Assembly: GCA_922989275.2 (NCBI GenBank)
Contig: OV277863.1
Location: 22,162,001 to 22,226,000, forward strand
DNA: 64,000 bases
Direction of reading: 5' to 3'
Origin: Gari tellinella
Lineage: Eukaryota > Mollusca > Bivalvia > Cardiida > Psammobiidae
Made by a program: the position numbers and the translations under genes
The notes under the pieces: generated by a model
Told to the model about the DNA's origin: nothing
Database searches by the model: none
Seen by the model: only the letters and a program-made list of their open reading frames with translations
Shown: in pieces, positions 54,468-64,000 of the stretch
How the letters are laid out: each line of letters opens with the position of its first letter
Numbering within the stretch: the first letter of the stretch is position 1

Positions 54468-55731
54468 GTACCTGTATAGGTCGTTTGCAGTTAAAAAAAA
54501 CACGATAAATCTTAAATAATTTTAAAACTAATGGACGTATTTAAATTGAATTTTGCATACACTTATGATGTGTCTATACCAACTCTGAAAAGGAAATTCA
54601 GAATTTTTAAAAGTTTAACTAAAAACTTTTCTTCTTAGTTTTATATAAATTTTGTGTCGCTGAAAATGGTCAATTACGTGGGTTGTTATTGGCTGTTACC
54701 TTGATCACGTTTGTTTATATTGGAGAATATCCCCAGGTAAAATCCCGTGCAAGTTGCTTCTGTCTGAAAGGTGGATCCCGTGCTGATATTGGTTGGTTAG
54801 TTGTGCAAAATTAATTGTGAGGCCCCATAATCCATTACATTTTTACTATGCCTAAATCCACGAACTCTTCACCAGGAATAAAGAGAATTGCAATTACTTT
54901 TTAAACCGAAGCTCTAACATTTCTACATAATTACAGAGCTCCATATAAGAGAGAGAAACTTGAACAAGTCCAACATTTTCTCACCCAGTTCAGCACCAAA
55001 TCCTATGGTGTGACTACTCGAAGAAAGACGGTTCTAATGAAAAGTCACACCATAGGGCTTAATTCAGAAATAAAGATTTAGTTTTGAAATACTCCCCTTA
55101 TCTGGAGCTTAATATGTATCAATGTTAGAGTTGTATTGCACTTACGTTTACATTACGTTTTCTTTAAGCGATAAAATAATAAAGGTTTTCGAACTGATCT
55201 GGAAACATTTGATAATGGTGTAGATCGTCTGGTATGAACATGTCTCTTCTGCTATTTATCGCATTTAGTTATTTTGCGTTTTGTTGATAAAACTTACGTA
55301 TGAGGGGAACATGGTTCGGATCCTATTCAGATACGAAATGGCTCCGGTGTCCGATTAGGATCTAACATATGCGCAAATTAGTATGGTCGGTTACTATGTT
55401 TAACGTACACCAGTCAGGGCCTCGTTCGGTTAGTTGTAAACTGCTATGGTATGCGATGGCTTAACGGTGAGGCGTTGCCGGGTCGTGAAAGATAGGCTGT
55501 TGAATAACTTGAAATCACCCTTCGGAAAACTGTCCCTTAGAAGTGTAAACTTTATATAGAAGTTATGAATAAAACTTTTTTAGTACGAAGAGAAAAAAAT
55601 ATTTCTTTTTTGTCAGAGTTGGTATAGGTATATCATAAATCTATGCAAAATTCCATTTGTCTCCATTTTCTTGTTATGGAGATATTTAAAAATTATCGTG
55701 TTTTTTTGAACTGCAAACGACCTATACAGGC
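54468..55731. mobile_element. TIR element with CCTGTATAGGTCGTTTGCAG ends
   Basis: Arms of about 180 bp: 54468-54650 mirrors 55560-55731 (CTGTATAGGTCGTTTGCAGT; later CCAACTCTGA and its inverse). A family D copy (54939-55111) is nested inside. There is no transposase frame and no clear target duplication. Confidence 0.65.
54939..55111. mobile_element. Family D MITE, nested
   Basis: GAGCTCCATATAAGAGAG to CCCTTATCTGGAGCT. The palindrome GTGTGACTACTCGAAGAAAG is changed at the loop. Confidence 0.6.
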
Positions 55732-55825
55732 TTTATCTCGGCAACCTTTGAGTTCAACTTCACGGGGAGCTTCCGTGACTACCACCTACAGGTGATTTGC
55801 ATATCATTTATGTGGTTCAACAGAT

Positions 55826-56048
55826 TTAACTCTTTACCTTCATAGCCTGATGGTTCTAATTGTCAAGACAGGTGACCACTTAAAGTAAGTTGGAAGTAAA
55901 GCAGATTACGCCTGAGGGCACACTCTGCTTTACGTTAGGAAATAAATATTTCTTACAGTGCGTGTTCGTGCCTGTATAAATAGGAACTATTTTCTTCTAT
56001 GAAGGAATACATGTATATGACATGCGTTGAATATGGAGAAATGGGTTA
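55826..56048. mobile_element. Family A MITE, eroded, TTAA flanked
   Basis: TTAACTCTTTACCTTCATAG to TATGGAGAAATGGGTTAA. The second hairpin arm is lost after CTCTGCTTTACGTTAG. Confidence 0.65.
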
Positions 56049-56167
56049 ATAAATTTGGTATAGCTCAAGATAACGACGGAGGCAACTGTAATTTCCAAGG
56101 CAGTTTTATGTGTATGTGCTGATTACAACGATCGTTTTGCATAACATGTAGTCTGTTGCCAAATCTT

Positions 56168-56412
56168 TTAACCTATTACTCCATAAATATGTTTTTTAAC
56201 GTATTTAATTTATTCCTGCACTGAAGAAAATAGTTCCAATTTATACAGTCATCAACATGTTTCATAAGAAATATATTATTTTCTATGGATGGTAATTTAA
56301 AGCAGACTGGAAGTAAAGCAGAAGTTAAGTGGTGCATTCTGCTTTACTTTCAACATGCGTTGAGAGTCCCCTGTCTTCAAAACATGAAACAGGCTACGGA
56401 GAAAATTGTTAA
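56168..56412. mobile_element. Family A MITE, TTAA flanked
   Basis: TTAACCTATTACTCCATAAA to CTACGGAGAAAATTGTTAA. Hairpin at about 56296-56370 with a disrupted loop. It is directly next to the minisatellite array. Confidence 0.65.
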
Positions 56413-56439
56413 AATGCAGTAAAGTGTATAAAATAAATA

Positions 56440-58366
56440 CGAAAGACTCAACCTTTGCTGCACTACAACGTATGAAAACATTTGCTGCTGTAAAGCCTAT
56501 GAACACCATTGCGGCAGTAAAACATATACACACCAATGCTGCAGTAAAATCTATGAACAACATTGCTACAGTAAAACCTATGAATGTCATTGCTATAGTA
56601 AAACCTCTGAACAACATTGCTACAGAAAACCTTTAAAAGCATTTGCTGCAGTAAAACCTATAAAAAACATTTGCTGAAGTAAAACCCTATATGGAAACCC
56701 TTGCTGCAGTAAAACCTATGGAATCACTGTCTGTAGTAAGGCCCATGAAAACCTTTGCTACATTAAAAATCTATGAAAACCTTTGCTACAATAAAACATA
56801 TGAAAAGTCTTGCTGCAGTAAGGCCCATGATAACATTTGCTGCAGTAAGGCTCATGAAAGTCTTTGCTTTAGTAAAACATATGAAAACCTTTGCTACAGA
56901 AAACCTATGAACAACATTGATACAGTAAAACCTATAAAGCATTTGCTGCGGTACAATCTAAGAAAACCTTTACTACAATAAAACATATGTAAGCATTTGC
57001 TACAGTGAAACCTATGTACACCATTGCTGCAGTAAAACATAAGAAAGCCTTTACTACAGTAAAACCTAAGGAAACATTTGCTGCAGTAAGACATAAGAAA
57101 GCCATTGCTACAGTTGAACCTAAGAAAGTCTTAGCTGCATTAAAACCTAAGAAACCCTTTGCTTCAGTAAAAAACTATGGACTCCATTGCTACAGTTAAA
57201 CCTTAAAACAACATTGATACAGTAAAACCTATAAAAGCATTTCCTGAAGAAAAACCCTAAGTAAACCTTTGCTACAGTGAAATTTATGAAAACCTTTGAT
57301 ACAGTAAAACCTAAGAACACCATTGGTACGGTAAAACCTATAAAAGCATTTACTGAATTGAAAGCCCAAGACAACTTTTGCTAAGTAAAACTTATGAAAA
57401 CATTTTATACATCAAAACCTAAGAAAGCCTTTTCGGCAATAAAACCTATGAACACCCTTACTACAGTAAAACCTATGAAAACCTCTGTTACAGTGAACTT
57501 TATGAAAACCTTTGATACAGGTGTCACAGTGTGTAGGTTTGTAATGACTTGTACGGCCTTGCTGTACAAGCGCGCTTTTATGGCGACGTGGAAGAGTGCA
57601 TGACTGCGAACCTGGCGACCCGGGTTCAAACCCGGGTCGGACAGGTGTTTCTTTATAAGAACGCCCGGCTACATTTGGCGCCCAACGTGGGTTCCGTGAC
57701 TGTATATGCTCCGAGTTCGACCCCCAGTCGTTCTCATACCCATATAGGAATTCGGGACGAATTTCAAGTTGTCGGGGGAGTATGTCACAGTGTGTAGGTT
57801 TATTATGACTTGTACGGCCTTGCTGTATAAGCGCGCTTTTATGGCGACGCGGAAGAGTGCATGACTGCGAACCTGGCAACCCGGGTTCAAACCCGGGTCG
57901 GAGCGACTGTTTCTTTATAAGAGCACCCGGCTACACAGTAAAACCTAAGAACAACATTGATACAGTAAAACCTATAAATGCATTTACTGAAGTGAAAACC
58001 CAAGCAAACTTTTGCACAGTAAAACTTATGAAAACATTTTATACATTTAACCCTACAAAAGCCTTTTCGACAGTAAAACCTATGGATCCCTTGCTACAGT
58101 AAAACCTATGAAAACCTTTGCTATAGTATAACCTATGAAAACCTTTGTATGAAAACCTTTGCTGCAGTAAAACCTATGAAAACCCTTTCTACAGTAAAAG
58201 ATATGAAAACATTTGCTGCAGGAAAATTCCTTGCCACTGTAAAACCTTTGAAACCCTTTGCTATAGTAAAACATATGAAAACCTTTGCTGCTGTAAAACA
58301 CATGAAAACCTTTGCTGCTGCAAAACCTATGAAAACCTTTGCTACAGTTAAACCTATGAAAACCTA
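56440..58366 (+). repeat. 27-bp minisatellite array, first part
   Basis: The unit is CTACAGTAAAACCTATGAAA followed by ACCTTTG, 27 bp. Nine codons per unit means that frames run through many copies and translate as repeats of MKTFAAVKP-like peptides on the plus strand and CSKGFHRFY-like on the minus. Codons drift freely and frames break often, so I do not call these genes. A TRIM element interrupts the array at 57522-57935. Confidence 0.85.
57522..57935 (+). mobile_element. Miniature LTR retrotransposon (TRIM)
   Basis: Two direct repeats of about 152 bp (57522-57673 and 57783-57935) begin TGTCACAGTGTGTAGG and end CCCGGCTACA, the TG..CA form of LTRs. Three bases after the first is TGGCGCCCAACGTGGG (57676-57691), a primer-binding site complementary to the 3' end of tRNA-Lys. 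Just before the second is a purine-rich tract, GTCGGGGGAGTA. The internal region is 109 bp with no coding frame. The flanking minisatellite consensus is restored by removing it with an approximate ACAG duplication. Each LTR contains GGGTTCAAACCC, a Pol III B-box-like sequence. It must use proteins from another LTR element. Confidence 0.85.
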
Positions 58367-60039
58367 TACTAGCCCGGCGGCCTCATGCCAAAAAGTGGCA
58401 AAATCGTGCACTTTGTGGTAAAAGCATGACACTTGGCACATATGCATATCATGGCATAAGAAAGATAAATAGATATAGTGCCAAGCTCGATTTGACCTTT
58501 GACCTCCGTGGCGGCCATTTAATAATGGCCGCCACGGTTGTAATACTGGGTGGCTTTAAAAAGATTTCAGGATCTAAATCAGTGGGATTTCCGCATGTAA
58601 TTGCTTGTTTCAGATAGAAATATGCTTTGCAAATCAGATCTAGTGGACCAATTGTGCTTTTTGATTTTATACAGGGGTCTTTTTATTATGCTTTTCCTAC
58701 AAAAAACACGACAAATTACACCAAATTCAGGGTAAGAAAGTGTCATATTTCTAAAGATGCCCAACATAGCGAAAACAACAATTGTTGTATATGTATAGAA
58801 TACATAATTCAAAACAACTTTAGCTTTAGTGCCGTCGTGAAAAATTTCATGTGTGGCTATGGCGGCCATTTTCCAAGATGGTCGCCAGTTAAATACATGT
58901 ATACCAAACATGTCAAAATGACAATATTTACACAAAAAACTGTCAAATATGAAACATTTACCTAAACTAGGTATTAGTACCTCTCATCGATTCATATGTT
59001 GGTAAAATACCCCACATGTTAATTTATTAGGGTTATTTACCTAGAAAAGGGAGATAATTCTCCTATTTTGTTGTAATTTTTAATCTAGACAAATCATTTT
59101 ATGCATATTTTGTTTTAAAGTTACAACCCTGCCTCACTTTGTAAGTAAAGAAAAATAACAATAACATTTGGAATAGGTTTGAAGAGACAATGTCACAAAA
59201 GTGACCTTTTAGAAACAACATTACCGTAATGAGCATTGCTTTACACTCTCAAAACTAAAACGAAGAATAAGTCAACAGAGGGAATGAAATATTAGTCATT
59301 GTGGGTTTATCTGGCATTTAACATGAATTTAAGTTTTTTATTTAACTGTAAAGGTTCTGAATGCACAAGCAAGTACGTTATTTGTCTAGTTTGAATGACG
59401 GAACAATTCATGTATTACGAGCATATATAATAACAAATGTTCAATTCTAAACTTATCAATAGCTGATCACTCTTACTTCTTTCATAATTCATCTAACAGC
59501 AACCGACATATTTATAAAGTTCAGTACAATTCAGTGCCTCTTTTCTACACTTGCAGCGTTTTCGACAGCCTTTGGAGTAATTACAACAAGAGTTCACGGG
59601 AAATCTTGCTTGCTATTGTGTCCATTCACATCCCTTTGGCTGTGGTAGCAACATGAGTGGAACAAGAGACTAGCCCAAGCAGTAACCAGCTTGGTATATG
59701 GCTCTCAATACATGATGAACTCATTCTCCATGTTTTGGGGTATATTTCTGACATCCCTGCCTTTATAAACAAACAAATTAACTCTTGCTTCATTGACACA
59801 AAATATTGGATTTGTCTTGTCATAGAACAGGGTAATGAATATCTGAAGTAAGTTTATGGCTTCGTCAACATTTGAAGGTATGGTTTGCTGCATTTGCCAT
59901 CATCATCCTCTGTCCGTCTATGAAGACTATGAGTTGCGCCATGAAGAGTTGGGACTAGAGCTCCAAACATAGAGTGGCATTTGCCTGCTGCAGTTGTCAC
60001 AGATGTAGTCAGAGTTTTTTTTTAAAGAGCTTGCATAAC

Positions 60040-61690
60040 CAGATACCTTTCATTCTAGTCTCTTCTGTCTCTCTTTGTTGCTTCTGCTCCTTTGTCTCTC
60101 TTCCTCTGTTCTCTTGTTACCCATACTGATCTGATCTCGTGTCCCCTGGATGAGTTATCTTCTGCTCTCCCATGACTAGATGTCCATGACAGCGGACCTG
60201 AGGTCTTTCTTGCACATATTGATGTACATGTACTTAAGTTTCATTCTGGTTCAAATTGACCATACAGCAGATCTTTTTGGAGTCTGCCTTTGTCTTACAT
60301 GTACATGTACTCAAGGTTCATTCTGGTTCAAGTTGACCATATAGCAGATCTTTTTGGAGTCTGCCTTTGTCTTACATGTACATGTACTTAAGGTTCATTC
60401 TGGTTCAAGTTGACCATACAGCAGATCTTTTTGGAGTCTGTCTTTGTCCATTCTATGCATGTGGCCAAGCCAGCACATACACCTCTGGCTCACTATGGCA
60501 AACATAAGGGTGCTTAAGCTATATGCCTGGAAGATGCCTGCTGTGTCTTGAGATTTAGGGTTTTGTTCTACAAGACTCTTTTGGACATCTCACTGGTGTT
60601 CTTGCCAATGCGGGCATTGATTTCTGCATCAAGGGAAATACGTTCTGAGAGTAATGAGCCTGGGCACCTAACCTTGTCTATATGTGTCAGCTGCAAACCA
60701 CGAAGCAGGGCATTCTTAACCATAATTTCAGTCTTCTTGATGCTAATTGGCAGAACAAACTCTCGGAAGGTATTTGAAAACCGGTCCATAAGCTGCTGTT
60801 GGTCGTCATACGTGTGGCTTGCAAGGGTAGCATCATCTGCAAACAACACTTCTCTGATCAGGTTACGAGTGACCTTTGATATAGCACGGACGCAATCTAG
60901 GTTCCGGAGTTTATCATCATGTCTGGTGTGGATGTAGACACAATCAGAGCAAGACTCAAATACATGGTACAGGAGCAGAAAAAACCCAGATTCCGAAGAG
61001 TGTTGGAGGGAGCACACATTCTCATGTTTGACACCACTGAGCATGTTCAAAGGCTCGGATGTGTCCCAGACAAAGCTGACGGTCCCTTGCATGTCCTAGT
61101 GGAATGACTTTATGAGGCTGAGTATATAACTTTGGAGGGCAGTCTACCCGTTGTAGAAGGCGAGGTAGACAACGGCCAAGTACAAGGGTTGACAGGAATC
61201 CGCATGGTGCCTTTGGTTAGACTCGTTCAGCTAGTACCTTTTCGAGCAACACTCGATAATACTTTGGCGAAACTACTGATTCCTTGGTAGTTGTTGCAGT
61301 CAGATCGCTCATTCTTGGTTTTGTACAGTGTCACTATCTTAGCATCTCTCATGTCCTGTGGCACCTGACCCATTTTCCAGCAGAGACAGAGGAGTTTATG
61401 CAGGTATGGGAGCAGACCTGTCTTACCCTTCTTGACGATTTCGGCTGGTAAAGCATCTCTGTCTTGTGTTTACCGCTTAATAATGAGGCTTTAATAGCCT
61501 TTTCTAGATCTGACATGGAAGGTACAGTATCCAATTTGCTCCTTGTTGAGAGTGCATGTATGATATCTAAGGCTTCCTTGAAAACTGCACACGCGTTCTC
61601 GCTGGAGGACAGTTCTATGATATATTCCACCCACCTTTCCATGTTGCGATTTGTATTGGTCTGGCCATTTTTTATCATAAGAGGTGTCGT
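60040..61690 (-). pseudogene. RTE-like LINE reverse transcriptase remnant inside J2
   Basis: On the minus strand: NMERWVEYIIELSS and PSMSDLEKAIKASL (61680-61480, RT N-terminal side), then IREVLFADDATLASHTYDDQ (about 60890), which contains the FADD catalytic motif C, followed by QQLMDRFSNTFREF and ISIKKTEIMVKN. Further down are LDAEINARIGKNTSEM and CMCWLGHMHRMDKD..KDLLYGQL (60510-60430). The order is right, but the segment between motif 0 and motif C is largely missing and frames shift. It is a dead copy, captured by or inserted into J2. Confidence 0.78.
60226..60448 (+). repeat. Triplicated ~81-bp tandem repeat in the LINE remnant
   Basis: Three near-identical units with TCATTCTGGTTCAA, TTGACCATACAGCAGATC and TTTTTGGAGTCTGCCTTTGT joined by ACATGTACATGTACT. 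The duplicated piece encodes the DKDRLQKDLLYGQLEPE region on the minus strand, so the expansion occurred after the LINE arrived. Confidence 0.8.
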
Positions 61691-62907
61691 CTGCCTGGTA
61701 GCTGGGCACGTTGCTTTCTTTATTCATTCTTACATGCCTCTAATATTGCCAGTAGAGGATGCTTTCTATATAGGAGCACACAGGTCCAACCAGTAGTCAT
61801 TGGCACAATTCCTGGTCTCCTTTTGACTTGCAGCTTTATTTAGACAGGTTAGATTATGCTGTCAGAGCGTGTCTTTTTGCCTCAGAAAGAGGTTCTAGTG
61901 TTCGAAATTTTTGCTTCAAACCAATCAATACATGAATTGTTCCGTCATTCAAACTAGACAAATAACGTACTTGCTTGTGCATTCAGAACCTTTACAGTTA
62001 AATTCATGTTAAATGCCAGATAAACACACAATGACTAATATTTCATTCCCTCTGTTGACTTATTCTTCGTTTTAGTTTTGAGAGTGTAAAGCAATGCCCA
62101 TTACGGTAATGTTGTTTCTAAAAGGGAGATAATTTGAACTTTTGTGACATTGTCTCTTCAAACCTAAATGTTATTGTTATTTTTCTTTACTTGAAAGTTG
62201 AGGCAGATTTGTAACTTTAAAATAAAATTTGCATAAAATGATTTGTCTACATTCAAAATTACAACAAAATAGGAGAATTATCTCCCTTTTCTAGGTAAAT
62301 AATCCTAATAAATTAACATGTGGGGTATTTTACCAACATATGAATCGATGTGAGGTATTTACACCTAGTTTAGGTAAATATTTTATATTTGAAAGTTTTT
62401 GTGTGTACATATTGTCATTTTGACATGTTTGGTATATTTAACTGGCGACCATCTTGGAAAATGGCCGCCATAGCCACACATGAAATTTTTCACGACAGCA
62501 CTATAGCTAAACTTGTTTTGAATTATGTATTCTATACATATACAACAATTGTTGTTTTCGCTATGTTGGGCATCTTTAGAAATATGACACCTTCTTAGAG
62601 ACCCCTGTATAAAAGTAAGCACAATTGGTCCAAACGTAACTAGATCTGATTTGCAAAGCATATTTCTATCCGAAACAAGCAATTACATGCGGAAATCCCA
62701 CTGATTTAGACCCTGAAGTCTTTTTAAAGCCACCCAGTATTACAACCGTGGCGGCCATTTTTAAAAATGGCCGCCACGGAGGTCAGAGGTCAAATCGAGC
62801 TTGGCACTATAGCTATTTTTCTTTCTTATGCCATGAAATGCATGTGTGCCAAGTTTCATGCTTTTACCACAAAGTGCACGATTTTTCATCTATCTGCTGG
62901 ACTATAC

Positions 62908-64000
62908 CTACGAAAACCTTTACTGCAGTTTAACTTTTAAAACCTTTGCTACAGTAAAACCTATGAAAACATTTGCTGCAGTAAAACACATGAAAACCCT
63001 TGCTACAGTAAAACCTATGAAAACATTTGCTGCAGTAAAACCTATGAAAACCTTTGCTAAAGTAAAACCTATTTAAACCCTTGCTATAGTAAAACATATG
63101 AAAACATTAACTGTAGTAAAACCTATGAAAACCCTTGCTACGGTAAAACCTATTTAAACCTTTGCTGCAGTAAAACCTTTGAAAACCCTTGCTACAGTAA
63201 ACCTATGAAAACTCTTGCTACAGTAAACCTATGAAAACCCTTGCTACAGTAAACCTATGAAAACCTTTGCTGCAGTAAAACCTTTGAAAACCCTTGCTAC
63301 AGTAAACCTATGAAAACTCTTGCTACAGTAAACCTATGAAAACTCTTGCTACAGTAAACCTATGAAAACTCTTGCTACAGTAAACCTATGAAAACTCTTG
63401 CTACAGTAAACCTATGAAAACTCTTGCTACAGTAAACCTATGAAAACCCTTGCTACAGTAAACCTATGAAAACCCTTGCTACAGTAAACCAATGAAAACT
63501 CTTGCTACAGTAAACCTATGAAAACTCTTGCTACAGTAGCTACAGTAAACCTATGAAAACTCTTGCTACAAAACCTTTGAAAACCTTTGCTACAGTAAAC
63601 CTATGAAAACTCTTGCTACAGTAAACCTATGAAAACTCTTGCTACAGTAAACCTATGAAAACCCTTGCTACAGTAAACCTATGAAAACTCTTGCTACAGT
63701 AAACCTATGAAAACTCTTGCTACAGTAAACCTATGAAAACTCTTGCTACAGTAAAACCTATGAAAACCTTTGCTACAGTAAAACACATGAAAACCTTTGC
63801 TCATTTAAACCTATGAAAACCATTGCTACAGTAAAACCTATGAAAACCTTTGCTGCAGTAAAACCTATGAAAACCTTTGCTATACAAAAACCTATGAAAA
63901 CCTTTATTACAGTAAACCTATGAAAACCTTTATTACAGTAAACCTATGAAAACCTTTGCTACAGTAAAACCTATGAAAATCCTTGCTACAGTAAAACCTA
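62908..64000 (+). repeat. 27/26-bp minisatellite array, second part
   Basis: This continues the array interrupted by J2. From about 63190 to 63760 the unit shortens to 26 bp, CTACAGTAAACCTATGAAAA followed by CTCTTG, and copies are nearly identical, suggesting recent expansion. The 26-bp period is not a multiple of three, which argues against a coding role. It runs off the right edge. Confidence 0.88.

Larger units (their letters stand above)
58370..62904. mobile_element. 4.5 kb TIR element J2 with ~1 kb arms
   Basis: The ends TAGCCCGGCGGCC and TATCTGCTGGACTA are inverted. Arms 58370-59414 and 61929-62904 match over about 1 kb, for example GTGCACTTTGTGGTAAAAGC, CCGTGGCGGCCATTT and AGTTTGAATGACGGAACAAT, with indels. 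TAC lies on both sides (58367-58369 and 62905-62907), a 3-bp duplication like the TAA of J1. AAGCATGA[A/C]ACTTGGCACA near the ends is shared with J1. The 2.5 kb centre holds an RTE-like LINE remnant instead of the J1 ORF. It is inserted in the minisatellite array. Confidence 0.82.

Noticed and set aside
56406..57603. Several open frames with MKTFAAVKP-like repeats, as possible repeat proteins
   Set aside because: They are translations of a 27-bp minisatellite. Frames open on both strands, break often, and the unit becomes 26 bp further on.
57412..57879. 155-codon minus-strand frame with SQSCTLPRRHKSALIQQGR repeated twice
   Set aside because: It spans both LTRs and the internal region of the TRIM; the repeated peptide is the LTR read in antisense.
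60548..60937. 129-codon plus-strand frame
   Set aside because: It is the antisense shadow of the LINE reverse transcriptase remnant on the minus strand.

Overview
This is eukaryotic (metazoan) nuclear DNA, most likely from a bivalve mollusc. Genes are sparse and split by long introns. The rest is repeats of kinds reported from bivalve genomes: tandem-repeat-core elements with ACGG microsatellites and a terminal GCTCACCT/AGGTGAGC hairpin, Penelope-like and RTE-like retroelement remnants, and many small palindromic elements. A dreissenid-like heterodont is my guess from the repeat style; the sequence does not prove it.

Two host genes can be read with confidence. ETHE1 (persulfide dioxygenase) lies on the minus strand in seven coding exons between about 42.7 kb and 18.3 kb. 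All junctions are in phase, splice signals are visible, and the metal ligands are intact. ANAPC13 (a small APC/C subunit) has its whole coding sequence in one exon on the plus strand at 47160-47387. The two genes are head to head, about 4.4 kb apart. I see no functional link between them.

Layout. 0-3 kb: broken RTE-like LINE. 3-18 kb: non-coding DNA with palindromic MITEs, a duplicated block, a Penelope-like GIY-YIG remnant, a TIR element, a zinc-finger fragment followed by a hammerhead-like motif, and two inverted arms rich in GGTCATTTCG motifs. 18-43 kb: ETHE1, whose introns hold many transposons, including a 4.6 kb TIR element with a broken ORF of an uncharacterised multicopy family. 43-48 kb: intergenic region and ANAPC13. 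48-56 kb: MITEs and Helentron/pearl-like elements. 56.4 kb to the right edge: a 27-bp minisatellite array interrupted by a 414-bp miniature LTR element (TRIM) and a second 4.5 kb TIR element with arms of about 1 kb.

The strongest structural theme is a set of small palindromic elements flanked by TTAA (called families A, B and C here). Their nesting proves TTAA insertion and suggests piggyBac-type mobilisation. The strongest candidate for something poorly described is the pair of 4.5-4.6 kb TIR elements at 21574-26176 and 58370-62904. They share terminal sequences and 3-bp flanking duplications, and one carries the remains of a conserved protein that I cannot assign to any transposase superfamily.
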